42,138 nucleotides of DNA. Origin: Alphaproteobacteria bacterium. Lineage in GTDB: Bacteria; Pseudomonadota; Alphaproteobacteria; JAPYRI01. The notes beneath the pieces are model-generated. The model was not told the DNA's origin, ran no database searches, and saw only the letters and a list, made by a program, of their open reading frames with translations. Numbering within the stretch: the stretch's first letter is position 1; every line of letters starts with the position of its first letter. The stretch covers positions 1 to 42,138 of the forward strand of contig JAPYRI010000015.1 of the NCBI GenBank assembly GCA_029941135.1, written 5' to 3'. A program made the translations under genes and the position numbers. This document shows positions 24,771-33,122 of this stretch, piece by piece.

Positions 24771-26396
24771 TCAAGTCGACATCAAGCCGGTTTTTGCGGT
24801 TGAACTCGAAGGTGCCGGAGATGCGACATTGGAAACGGCTATGGTCAAGTTTTGTCCCGTCATTTCTACAGGCTGAGGCAGTCCCATAAATCGTAGCAGT
24901 GTTGGCGCAACGTCGGCCAAACGACCATCTTCAATACTTAGGGTTGGTGAACTTTCGGGCGCAACCGCTAAAATCAACGGGACGACATTGGTTGTATGGG
25001 CGGTGAAAGATTGATTGGTCTCGATATCTTTCATTTTTTCAATATTGCCATGATCGGCGGTGATCACAAGCACACCATTTGCCATCTCGACGGCCTCGCA
25101 GAGCCGGGCCAGACATGTATCGATGGTTTCGACTGCGCTGATCGCGGCGGTAAAATCACCCGTATGACCGACCATATCGGGGTTGGCATAATTGACAACG
25201 ATGAAGTCAAAACTGGCATTATTTATCGCCTCGACCAGACGATCGGTCACCTCGATCGCCGCCATTTCCGGTTTCAAGTCGTATGTTGCGACCTTGGGCG
25301 AAGGGACCAGGATGCGTTCTTCGTCGGCAAACACAGCTTCACTGCCGCCGTTGAAAAAAAATGTTACGTGGGCGTATTTCTCGGTTTCGGCGATCCGCAA
25401 TTGCGTGAGGCCCGCCTTGGCGACAATTTCGCCGAGGCTATTGACCACTTGTTGGGGCGGGAATAACGCGCTCATTAAAGTCGCAAGTGTTGCCGAATAT
25501 TCGACCATCCCAGCCGCGCAAGATAGTTTCGCGGGTGTTTGTCGATTAAAGCCGTCGAAATCCGGGTCCACAAAAGCGGCCATTATTTCGCGCGCCCGAT
25601 CTGCTCTGAAATTGGCCATCAGAACACCGTCGCCATCTGCCATGCCGCCATAGCCGGTGATGACTACAGGCGCGATAAACTCATCTGAGATGTTGTTCTG
25701 ATAAGCATCATTGATGGCGTCACTCGCCGACAATGCATGACTGTCCAAACCACCGGCGATGGCTTTGTAAGCTTGTTCAATCCGATCCCAGCGCTGGTCA
25801 CGATCCATGGCATAGTAGCGGCCGCAAACGGTCGAGATCGAAGCACAATTGATGGCATCTAATTCGCTTTCAAGTTCAGAAATATACTCCAAAGCGCTTT
25901 TGGGGGGTGTGTCACGGCCGTCTAAAAAAGCGTGTAAATGAACCTGAATGCCTGCGGCCGCAACCTCGCGCGCCAATGCCACAATATGATTTTGGTGAGA
26001 GTGGACACCACCAGGCGACACCAATCCCATTAAATGACAAGCCCCGCCCCTTAGCTTCAAGGTTGCGATCAATTGTTGAAGCGCGGCTGTGCGGCCGAGG
26101 TCTCCTGTGTGAACAGCTTCGTCAATTCGTGGCAAGTTTTGCTTGACGACCCGGCCGCCGCCTAAATTCATATGACCGACCTCGGAATTACCCATTTGGC
26201 CTTCTGGCAGACCTACCGCCGTGCCCGATGTTTGCAATAAAGCACAGGCGCGGTCCTCCGTCAGCCGGTCGTAAGTAGGGGTCTTGCCGGCTGTTATGGC
26301 ATCATCCGGCATACCTGTAGGGCGGCCCCAGCCATCCAGAATACAAAGAACGACGGGGCGGGGCCGGGCAAATAATTGCGCGTTTGTAGAGCTCAT
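24771..26396 (-). CDS. gpmI: 2,3-bisphosphoglycerate-independent phosphoglycerate mutase
   Basis: Manganese-dependent phosphoglycerate mutase of glycolysis and gluconeogenesis, of the alkaline phosphatase superfamily. The metal ligand Asp21 is in LCILDGWG, and the phosphorylated Ser71 is in GQMGNSEVGHMN. HAFLDGRDTPP, GRYYAMDRDQRWDR, FRADRARE, YANPDMVGHTG and ITADHGNIEKM are further active-site motifs. At 541 residues it is about 30 longer than usual, owing to a Ser/Ala/Thr-rich C-terminal tail. It heads gpmI–envC–ctpA–deacetylase–rppH. Confidence 0.97.
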   Translation of the reverse strand: MSSTNAQLFARPRPVVLCILDGWGRPTGMPDDAITAGKTPTYDRLTEDRACALLQTSGTAVGLPEGQMGNSEVGHMNLGGGRVVKQNLPRIDEAVHTGDLGRTAALQQLIATLKLRGGACHLMGLVSPGGVHSHQNHIVALAREVAAAGIQVHLHAFLDGRDTPPKSALEYISELESELDAINCASISTVCGRYYAMDRDQRWDRIEQAYKAIAGGLDSHALSASDAINDAYQNNISDEFIAPVVITGYGGMADGDGVLMANFRADRAREIMAAFVDPDFDGFNRQTPAKLSCAAGMVEYSATLATLMSALFPPQQVVNSLGEIVAKAGLTQLRIAETEKYAHVTFFFNGGSEAVFADEERILVPSPKVATYDLKPEMAAIEVTDRLVEAINNASFDFIVVNYANPDMVGHTGDFTAAISAVETIDTCLARLCEAVEMANGVLVITADHGNIEKMKDIETNQSFTAHTTNVVPLILAVAPESSPTLSIEDGRLADVAPTLLRFMGLPQPVEMTGQNLTIAVSNVASPAPSSSTAKTGLMST

Positions 26397-26802
26397 AAAT
26401 CAGTCTCAGGCCTCTATCGGGCTGATTTGGGTCGTTCTTTGGGCGTTTCACATCGAAAACGACCAATTGCGGTGCAACATACACCAATTTGGTACTCAAG
26501 TGGTTACCACAAACTGTAGAACATCCCTGCTTTCAGCCGTCCATGTGCCGGCAATTTCCCGGTGCAGTGGGCGTTTGGACGCAAATGCGATCCTGCCGAT
26601 CCTGTGACGGGTGTTCAGATCATTGCTGTGGCGGATCAAATCGCAAGATTCAAAGAATTATTCCGGTTATACAATAAGCCCATAAACGCGCCGTTATTTG
26701 AACAAAGTGAGGACTGTACTCCCCATATAGTTGTAATAAATCAAATAAAAACTCTTAAAAGTAAAGTCGACAAATCCGGGTCGTCCCCTTATCCAGGGCT
26801 AC
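26397..26802. other. Non-coding stretch upstream of gpmI
   Basis: No convincing gene is seen on either strand. Visible structure is limited to an imperfect inverted repeat (GGTCGTT at 26430-26436 and AACGACC at 26458-26464) in the gpmI leader, and an 11-base palindrome GTGGTTACCAC at 26500-26510 that could be an operator or part of the gpmI promoter. From about 26640 the DNA becomes AT-rich. This is the left part of the extra DNA lying between gpmI and rlmH. Confidence 0.4.
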
Positions 26803-27212
26803 TTAAAAATATTTTTATCATAGTCATGGCCCGGCAATGTTCGTGAATTAATCTCGTGTATTCGCCGCTGCGTCGTGATGGCGGAAGGCGATTGGATCAA
26901 CGAAGACAATTTGGGTGTTCCCTGGAGTGAAGGTCGTAAGACCGGGCCATCGCCGCTGATAATCGAACGACGGCCAATACGAGCGCTGGGAATAGTCAAA
27001 ACGTGCCGTCGCCTGATTTTGCTGATCGCAATAACTTGCCATCGTTTGATGAGGCCCGCCGCAAAATGGAAGAGAACCTGCTTCAGGACGCACTCAGCTT
27101 TCATAACAGGAACATCAAAAAGACTGCCGAACACTTAGGCGTTTCACGCGTAACCCTGTACCGCCTTATGGAAAAGTACTGCATCACTTCTGGCGACGAA
27201 GTTCGTCACTAG
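26803..27212 (+). pseudogene. 3' remnant of an NtrC-family sigma-54-dependent regulator
   Basis: Only the end of the gene is left. After an in-frame TAG (26821-26823) the frame reads SWPGNVRELISCIRRC then VVMAEGDWINEDNLG, the unmistakable C-terminal end of a sigma-54 AAA+ domain. A frame change around 26930-26940 leads to a second frame that reads to the stop at 27210-27212. That frame contains the Fis-type helix-turn-helix RNIKKTAEHLGVSRVTLYRL (about 27108-27167). Just before the TAG the frame reads LKIFLS, where relatives have a short helix and then Tyr before SWPGNVREL, so TAG may have replaced a Tyr codon. No receiver domain, Walker A or GAFTGA is found upstream. The helix resembles that of PrsR-type regulators. 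A short frame from a GTG at 27003 could still encode a lone DNA-binding domain, but I consider the locus decayed. Confidence 0.8.
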
Positions 27213-27660
27213 GGCAAAGGTGCGCCACGCGTTTTTTAGAGCGGGTATCTGGTTTTACGGGGCGGAGGTGAATTGCGTGAGATATTCGATGTTAGTGAGG
27301 TTGGCCATGGTTTTTCAAGGGGTTCCTTTTGGATCGGCCAAAGCCGGAAACCTGGACCGGATGGACATCGCCAGCGAAAGTAATTGGCAGCCGGGCAGTT
27401 GCCACGCGCCGGTCCCCCCCCCAGCACCAAAGTTTATGACGTCGTCACTTACAACGTTGCGGTTTCGCTATTCAACGCCTACCGCGAAGAAGTTGATACT
27501 TAATTTTGCGTGTGCGGGCCGCGAAGCTGAAAGCGACCTTACGATGTTTCGTGGCGTATTGAGCGGCAGCCCGCAAGGGATATTATGTGTTGGGGGCCGC
27601 TTGTGATATGTTCCTTTCCGAATTTTCAGGATATTTGACAACATAAAAAATAAAGGGTTT
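27213..27660. other. Intergenic region with an unexplained coding-like tail
   Basis: No gene can be supported. A + strand stretch at 27432-27503 reads VYDVVTYNVAVSLFNAYREE and stops at TAA, and looks like the natural C-terminus of a protein. It is preceded by a run of nine C (27414-27422) and upstream stops, so it may be a remnant cut off by a slip at that run. A TTGACA at 27635-27640 could be a -35 box for the next gene, but no good -10 follows at the right distance. Confidence 0.3.
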
Positions 27661-27666
27661 AGGCAT

Positions 27667-28794
27667 ATGCATGTGGGAATGGCGACAATTTTTCAGAATC
27701 CCGACCGGGATAATGGGGTAAGTGATCACACGGTATATCAGAAGGAAATGACCTTGGCTTTGATGGCCGAGGATCTGGGATACGAGTCGGTTTGGGGCGT
27801 GGAGCATCACTTTACTGACTACACCATGACCCCCGATGTGGTTCAATTTTTGTCGTACGTCGGTGGCGCCTGCAAAAAGGTGAAACTAGGCACCATGGTC
27901 GTGGTTTTGCCGTGGAATGATCCCATGCGGGTTGCTGAAAAAATTTCGCAGCTTGATTGTATGTCGAATGGCCGGGTTATTTTCGGCATCGGCCGGGGCT
28001 TGGGCCGGGTCGAATTCGAGGGGTTTCGCGTCGAAATGGGTGAATCCAGGGAACGTTTTGTCGAATCCGCGACAATGATTCTGGATGGCCTCGAGCAAGG
28101 CTATTGCGAGTATAGCGGCGATCACATCAAACAGCCGAAGGCCCGCATTCGTCCCGAGCCATTTGCGTCCTTCAAAAACCGCACTTATGCGGCAGCCGTG
28201 TCACCGGAATCGTCAGAGATCATGGCTAAACTGGGCCTTGGTATTTTGGTTATTCCGCAGAAGCCTTGGGAAGAACATGCGGCGGAATTAAAGAACTACA
28301 ACGAATTATTCATGAAGATGCATGGAGTGGCCGCTCCCCGGCCCTACATCGGTGCTTGGATTGCCTGCGACAAAGACCCCAACAAAGCGGAAGCCATGGC
28401 GCGCGAATACATTGCCGGATATTGGAACTCCGTGGTGAAACACTACGAGATGGGGAGCGACCATTTTGCCTCCACCAAAGGCTACGAGTATTACGAGAAG
28501 CTGACCGAAACCATTGCTGAACAAGGCATCAGTGGTATGGCCGATTTCTTCATGGACCTTCAAGTTTGGGGAACCCCGGAACAGTGCTTTGAGAAGATAA
28601 AGGACATTCACAGCCGTACCGATTGCTGTGGGTTCACCGGTGTCTTCCGTTACGCGGGTATGCCGCTTGAAATGGCTCAAAGTAATTTGACGACTTTTGC
28701 GCGCGAAGTGATGCCCGAGCTCAAACTTTTGGGCCACCGTCCGCTCTTCGATATGGAAGAGGACGAAGCGCCGGCGTTCATGGCGGCGGAGTAG
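27667..28794 (+). CDS. LLM-class flavin-dependent oxidoreductase (luciferase-like monooxygenase)
   Basis: TIM-barrel flavoenzyme of the bacterial luciferase family, using reduced FMN (or F420 in some relatives) and oxygen on an unknown substrate. Family signs are the N-terminal barrel strand, AEDLGYESVWGVEHHFTDY, KLGTMVVVLPWNDPMRVAE, the FGIGRGLGRVEFEGF loop and VWGTPEQCFEKI near the C-terminus. At 375 residues it is full length with no damage. The ATG follows AAAGGG by nine bases. It is the only intact gene in the 3.8-kb insertion between gpmI and rlmH, lies opposite to the surrounding housekeeping operon, and is followed by a strong terminator. The substrate cannot be told from sequence; hydrocarbon or aromatic oxidation are only possibilities. 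Confidence 0.92.
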   Translation: MHVGMATIFQNPDRDNGVSDHTVYQKEMTLALMAEDLGYESVWGVEHHFTDYTMTPDVVQFLSYVGGACKKVKLGTMVVVLPWNDPMRVAEKISQLDCMSNGRVIFGIGRGLGRVEFEGFRVEMGESRERFVESATMILDGLEQGYCEYSGDHIKQPKARIRPEPFASFKNRTYAAAVSPESSEIMAKLGLGILVIPQKPWEEHAAELKNYNELFMKMHGVAAPRPYIGAWIACDKDPNKAEAMAREYIAGYWNSVVKHYEMGSDHFASTKGYEYYEKLTETIAEQGISGMADFFMDLQVWGTPEQCFEKIKDIHSRTDCCGFTGVFRYAGMPLEMAQSNLTTFAREVMPELKLLGHRPLFDMEEDEAPAFMAAE

Positions 28795-28800
28795 GGCCCA

Positions 28801-28870
28801 CGCGCAAAGCGCTACGTTGCGCGCATAAAAATAGCGGCGGCCGGAATTGCTCCAGCCGCCGCTTTATTTA
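28801..28870. terminator. Tandem hairpins, bidirectional intrinsic terminator
   Basis: CGCGCAA and TTGCGCG (28801-28823) form a 7-bp stem. Then AGCGGCGGC and GCCGCCGCT (28833-28863) form a 9-bp GC-rich stem, extended inside by GGA/TCC, followed by TTATTTAT on the + strand. On the - strand the larger stem is followed by TATTTTTATG, so it can also end transcripts coming from the transporter pseudogene. Confidence 0.8.
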
Positions 28871-28881
28871 TGTGTTTTTCT

Positions 28882-29988
28882 CTAATTGAATATATCGAGT
28901 GACACCGGCACTCTGATCATAACGTCAAGGTCCGGCGAATCTTCAGTGACGCCAACTCCCAGGGTCACATTAAACGTCGTATTTCCGCCGGGGCGAAAAG
29001 ATCACCCAACCAAAAATCGACCAACCTGTAAGGTTCTTGCTGCCGGTCCGGCGATGCCGTTGAGACGGGTTTTCTGAACTTGTTTGTGATCGTAACCCAA
29101 ACTGAACGAGAGCATTTCATTCAGCGCAACTCCCATGCCGAAGTTGACCCCGACCGCATTTCCCGGATCGATTTTGCCAAATCCGCTGATGTTGCGCTCG
29201 AAGTTTATCAGGTAGTTTACGTTGGCATATAGCACTGCGAGGTCAGTCGGATATATCATCGTCATGCTCGGCTCGAACGCCTAAAGGCCGGTACCCGTCG
29301 GCAATTGTGTTTCGACGTTGTTGGCGTCCTGCCTAACCTCGAACGGATCTTTACCCGTGTGAGATTTACCGCGCAAGTTGGCGACAAAATAGGGCATTTT
29401 GCCGCCGCCCTTGTTAACTTGATAGTGAGCAGCGAATTCGATGTCGCCAATATCGCTGCCATTGGCCGACGTGGTGGATTCTTGATCCACGCCGAAGCCA
29501 CCTAAAGGACAGCTTGTGGTGGTGTCGTCCCGCCAGACATGGGGGACTTTCACTTCCACTTCTAGCCGGTTGGCGAGTCCATAGCGCGCGGTCATCGATG
29601 AAATAACCGTGTTGCGGTTCTCCTCAGTCACATTAATGTTGCCGATAATAATTCCCGGCAGAACCGAGAAACCGGCGATCTCGGCGCGGTTGACGTCACT
29701 GCGCACATAATTGGCCGACGGCTTGAGGATTAAGCGCCCTTTGGGCAACAATACACCGCCCACATCAGCAATCGCTGCAACTTCGGGCCGGGTTTCGGCT
29801 TCGGCGTCCTTCAATCCTTCAATGGATGTGGTTGTCGCCCCGGTTTCGTTTTGCGTGTACCGGCGGTAGCGATCGGACCTGTTCTTGCGGGGAACATTGG
29901 GGGTCGGGATATGAACCGCCTTTTGAACTCGCGCTTCAGACGCCTTTCTGACCTGGGCTTCCAAAGCCTCCAGCCGCCGCGTCTGCAT
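28882..29988 (-). pseudogene. Outer-membrane beta-barrel transporter interrupted by two in-frame stop codons
   Basis: One continuous reading frame of 368 codons with no frameshift, broken by TAG at codon 236 (29281-29283) and TGA at codon 329 (29002-29004). The N-terminal coiled-coil start (RRLEALEAQVRKASEA) is followed by a linker and a barrel domain: EVAAIADVGGVLLPKGRLIL, SSMTARYGLANRLEVEVKVP, then after the TAG FEPSMTMIYPTDLAVLYANV and GVNFGMGVALNEMLSFSLGY. After the TGA comes TTFNVTLGVGVTEDSPDLDV and a terminal strand ending in Phe-Asn. This pattern fits the 'transporter' family related to Phenol_MetA_deg and FapF-like barrels, without a visible signal peptide. Relatives have Tyr near the first stop and Leu near the second. 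ATG follows GGGGGA. Read as a recently killed gene, unless the stops are sequencing errors. Confidence 0.78.
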
Positions 29989-30209
29989 TCATCCCCCATA
30001 TAGGCAAAGGCTTTTTGGTTCGTGTACCTAATCCCGTCCTAAAGCCACGTGTTTTCTGATGACACACTTTGACCGGACGGGAGTGTAATGAATAACACCC
30101 ATTGTATCCAACTGGAAAATAGGCCTGTATCGACTTAAGGGGTCTGTAATTACACGAGTATTCGCAAGTAGAGGGTGAACATTCTCGTGAAGTGACAAGT
30201 CAGTAACAG

Positions 30210-30668
30210 TTAAGCACGGTGATAGGGATGGCCTGAAATCAATGTACTGGCGCGGTAAAGTTGCTCGGCGAGCATGACTCTGACAAGGATATGGGGCCAC
30301 GTCATGGCGCCGAGTGACAGAACCAAATCCGCGCGTTTCAGCAAGTCAGGGGTGTGGCCAGCAGCACCGCCGATGAGAAAAACCAGGTCGCGGACGCCTT
30401 GGTCCTGCCAAATGGCCATTTTTTTTGCCAATCCTTCACTTGAAAGGCTCACCCCCGTTTCGTCCAAGGCAATGATTGTGCTTGCCCGGGGGATGACTTT
30501 TTCGAGTTTCTGGGCTTCGTTATGGCGCCGCTTCTTAACGTCTTTGATGTGTTTTTCGTCAACTTCAAACAATGACAAAGACCATGGCAACCGATCAACA
30601 TATTTTTGGTAAAGAACTTTCTCAGGCCCCGTCCTAAACCGGCCTGCGGCGGCAATTATAATTTTCAA
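30210..30668 (-). CDS. rlmH: 23S rRNA (pseudouridine1915-N3)-methyltransferase RlmH
   Basis: SPOUT-fold methyltransferase that modifies pseudouridine 1915 of 23S rRNA in helix 69. Motifs are KIIIAAAGRFRTGPEKVLY at the N-terminus, IALDETGVSLSSEGLAK, the SAM-binding FLIGGAAGHTPDL, and the C-terminal LSLGAMTWPHILVRVMLAEQ followed by YRASTLISGHPYHRA. The frame is open well upstream, but the family begins M(K/R)III, so TTG at 30668 is chosen; this gives 152 residues, the usual length. It is 34 bases downstream of rsfS, the usual partner. Normally gpmI follows directly, but here 3.8 kb intervene. Confidence 0.94.
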   Translation of the reverse strand: MKIIIAAAGRFRTGPEKVLYQKYVDRLPWSLSLFEVDEKHIKDVKKRRHNEAQKLEKVIPRASTIIALDETGVSLSSEGLAKKMAIWQDQGVRDLVFLIGGAAGHTPDLLKRADLVLSLGAMTWPHILVRVMLAEQLYRASTLISGHPYHRA

Positions 30669-30702
30669 AACTATACCGCTAGAGGCGCGGTTTTGCGGCC
30701 GT

Positions 30703-31089
30703 TTAGACCGCAGCCCGCCCTGGATTAAATTGTGTAGTCGTGTCCACCGACCACATTTTTTCGAGATTGTAAAAAAGGCGCACTTCGGGCCTGAACAGGT
30801 GGATGATAACGTCACCCGCATCCACGAGCACCCAATCTCCCTGACGCAGCCCTTCGGTTCGCACCGGCTTAATGCCGGCACCTTTTAGGCGTTTTACAAG
30901 GTGAGTTGCAATCGAGCCGATGTGGCGATCTGACCGTCCACTTGCAATAACCATGGCGTCAGCAAAACTCGTTTTTCCGAGGAGGTTGATTGAGACCATA
31001 TCCATGGCCTTGTCATCTTCAAGGGACTCTTGCACTAGCTCAAGGAGTCCGTGTTCCGGTTCTTCGACCGGCTGAACATGGGGTTTTAT
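30703..31089 (-). CDS. rsfS: Ribosomal silencing factor RsfS
   Basis: RsfS/Iojap protein, which binds ribosomal protein uL14 and blocks subunit joining when nutrients are low. The core reads ESLEDDKAMDMVSINLLGK, SFADAMVIASGRSDRHIGSI and EGLRQGDWVLVDAGDVIIHL. The first conventional start is GTG at 31035 (110 residues), but the frame upstream of it continues as PVEEPEHGLLELV, and LLELV is part of the conserved first helix. The frame can be followed back to an ATA at 31089 that overlaps the nadD stop (ATAA) and lies nine bases after AAAAGGAG. Two explanations fit: AUA initiation, or an ATG lost by one G-to-A change. The extent given includes this extension; the short GTG form remains possible. 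Confidence 0.85.
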   Translation of the reverse strand: MKPHVQPVEEPEHGLLELVQESLEDDKAMDMVSINLLGKTSFADAMVIASGRSDRHIGSIATHLVKRLKGAGIKPVRTEGLRQGDWVLVDAGDVIIHLFRPEVRLFYNLEKMWSVDTTTQFNPGRAAV

Positions 31090-31775
31090 GAGGAGTTACT
31101 CCTTTTGTCGTTGGTCTGGTTCAAATGCGCGCCTTGGTTACCTGCTTGCCTGATCGCGGTCGCCGACTGAGGATGGAGCGGTCCGGAAATAAAACACCAG
31201 ACAGGTGGTTTGCGTAAAGCGAGGCCCCGAAATCTTTGTGCACGTACCCGTTGTCTCCGAATATGCCGGGCGGCAAGACTGTTTAGCGCCCGCAGAGAAT
31301 AAGTGGGACGGCCGAAAATCGCAATGGGTACATTTGCCATCAAGGTTTGCCAGTGCCGCCAACGCGACATTTGTCCAAGATTATCAGCTCCCATCAGCCA
31401 CACAAATTTCGTTTTTGGAAACAATGAGTTAAGATTTCTAATCGTATCTACTGTGTTACTTGTTCGAAAACTCGCTTCAATCGCCGTTACTTGTATTGCG
31501 GTGCCATTCGCGACTCTTTTCGCACTTTTAATCCGCTGTTGCATGGATAGCATCCCGGCGGTGGATTTAAGCGGATTTTGGGGCGACACCAGCCACCAGA
31601 TCTGATCCAGACCGAGACGTTGCAGGGCGAGGCGGCTGATATGCATATGTCCGGCATGGGCTGGGTTAAACGATCCCCCCAGCAATCCGACCTTCAAACC
31701 AGGACGGCAAGTCAATCCATTGCGCCGTAAACGGGGACTTTGAGCGCCAGGTTTCAGTGCGCGCACGATAATCAA
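31086..31775 (-). CDS. nadD: Nicotinate-nucleotide adenylyltransferase
   Basis: NadD transfers AMP from ATP to nicotinate mononucleotide in NAD synthesis. The nucleotidyltransferase signature [18 protein letters not shown] is near residues 31-48. [27 protein letters not shown] and the C-terminal SATAIR (the ISTTxxR-like motif) follow. The first start is TTG at 31775, overlapping the proA stop (TTGA); a GTG three codons later is an alternative. Both give an N-terminal extension of about 25 residues before the catalytic fold, common in alphaproteobacteria. The gene ends in TAA, overlapping the presumed start of rsfS. Confidence 0.94.
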   Translation of the reverse strand: MIIVRALKPGAQSPRLRRNGLTCRPGLKVGLLGGSFNPAHAGHMHISRLALQRLGLDQIWWLVSPQNPLKSTAGMLSMQQRIKSAKRVANGTAIQVTAIEASFRTSNTVDTIRNLNSLFPKTKFVWLMGADNLGQMSRWRHWQTLMANVPIAIFGRPTYSLRALNSLAARHIRRQRVRAQRFRGLALRKPPVWCFISGPLHPQSATAIRQAGNQGAHLNQTNDKRSNSS

Positions 31776-33088
31776 GGACGGGTTTGGCCGTTGCCCTGAA
31801 CGACATATTTGAAGGTGGTCAATTGCTCTACTCCGACCGGGCCGCGGGCATGGAGGCGACCCGTCGATATACCCATTTCGGCGCCCATGCCAAACTCGCC
31901 ACCATCGGCAAATTGAGTCGACGCATTGTGCATGACAATGGCGCTGTCCACCTCGCGTAGAAAACGGGCAGCGGTTTCGCCATCCTCGGTCACAATGGTG
32001 TCGGTGTGCTGGGAACCATGTTCGGCGATATGGGCGATCGCCCCTTCGACTCCTTCCACGACGCGAACCGAAATGATCGCGTCCAAATACTCAGTTTTCC
32101 AATCTTCTTCTGTGGCCGCGGTGACTCGCGCATCCATATTTTGAGTCGTCGCATCGCCGCGCACTTCACAGCCTGCCGTGATCAAGTCATTGATCATTTG
32201 CGGAAGCGCTTCGTCGGCCAGAGCCGCATCCACCAGCAGAGTTTCTGTTGCGCCGCAAATTCCCGGGCGGCGCATTTTACTGTTGAGTAATATTTCCCGC
32301 GCTTTGGTTGTGTCCGCACCCCGGTCCGCGTAGACATGGCAAATGCCATCCAAATGAGAGATCACTGGAATTTTACTTTCGTTTTGCACGCGTTCGATCA
32401 ATCCCTTGCCCCCGCGCGGGACAATGATGTCGATCAAATCCGGCATGGTGAGCAGACAGCCGACGGCCGCCCGATCGGTTGTCGGCACAATCTGGATCGC
32501 GGTTTCCGGCAGTCCGGCGGCCGTTAACCCTTGAACCAGACAATGATGGATGGCCCGCGACGAATGAATGCTTTCAGAGCCGGGGCGCAAAATGGCGGCG
32601 TTGCCGGACTTAAGGCAGAGCGCACCTGCATCCGCCGTCACGTTGGGACGGCTTTCATAGATGATGCCAATGACACCCAGGGGAACTCGTACCCGGCTAA
32701 TGCTAAGCCCATTGGGACGGTCCCACTCGGCCATGACTTGACCGACCGGATCGGGCAGATCTGCAATAGCTATGAGACTGTTCGCCATGGCAGCGATACG
32801 AACCGGGTCCAGCTTCAACCTGTCGAGCATGGGGCCCGACAGTCCTGCGGTCTCGGCCGCAGTCGCATCTTTTGCGTTCGCCGTCAGCAGCAAGTTCGTG
32901 TCTCGACCTAAAGCAAGAGCGGCTTCACGACAGGCCATATTTTTGGCGTCGGTTATGTTGTTGGCAAGAATTGCCGCCGCGCTACGCGCGTTGGTCGCGA
33001 GCGCCCGCATGACTTTGGCAATGTCTGTCGACGCATTGTCAGTCAGATTGGTCTGCCCGGTATTTGCCGCTGTGGGTGCGTTATTCAT
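31772..33088 (-). CDS. proA: Glutamate-5-semialdehyde dehydrogenase (gamma-glutamyl phosphate reductase)
   Basis: NADPH-dependent enzyme for the second step of proline synthesis. The aldehyde-dehydrogenase-like fold shows [48 protein letters not shown] and the catalytic Cys278 in [12 protein letters not shown]. The C-terminal part has [20 protein letters not shown] and TTFKYVVQG. At 438 residues it is about 20 longer than typical at the N-terminus, a polar Asn/Thr-rich stretch. It follows proB by 34 bases and overlaps nadD by four. Confidence 0.97.
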   Translation of the reverse strand: MNNAPTAANTGQTNLTDNASTDIAKVMRALATNARSAAAILANNITDAKNMACREAALALGRDTNLLLTANAKDATAAETAGLSGPMLDRLKLDPVRIAAMANSLIAIADLPDPVGQVMAEWDRPNGLSISRVRVPLGVIGIIYESRPNVTADAGALCLKSGNAAILRPGSESIHSSRAIHHCLVQGLTAAGLPETAIQIVPTTDRAAVGCLLTMPDLIDIIVPRGGKGLIERVQNESKIPVISHLDGICHVYADRGADTTKAREILLNSKMRRPGICGATETLLVDAALADEALPQMINDLITAGCEVRGDATTQNMDARVTAATEEDWKTEYLDAIISVRVVEGVEGAIAHIAEHGSQHTDTIVTEDGETAARFLREVDSAIVMHNASTQFADGGEFGMGAEMGISTGRLHARGPVGVEQLTTFKYVVQGNGQTRP

Positions 33089-33122
33089 CGTTCTTCACAT
33101 CCTGTTCTACGCCACGGCATGA

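Noticed and set aside
27220-27606. 128-codon + strand frame between the regulator remnant and the monooxygenase
   Set aside because: No domain, odd composition, and it conflicts with the more protein-like tail in another frame.
28882-29988. Reassignment of TAG as a sense codon, suggested by TAG at likely Tyr positions in two genes
   Set aside because: mdh, sucB, atpG, obgE, the monooxygenase and the MFS gene all end in TAG at their natural ends, so TAG is a normal stop here.
30145-30154. TGTAATTACA palindrome downstream of rlmH
   Set aside because: Too short to support a binding site without other copies or a nearby promoter.
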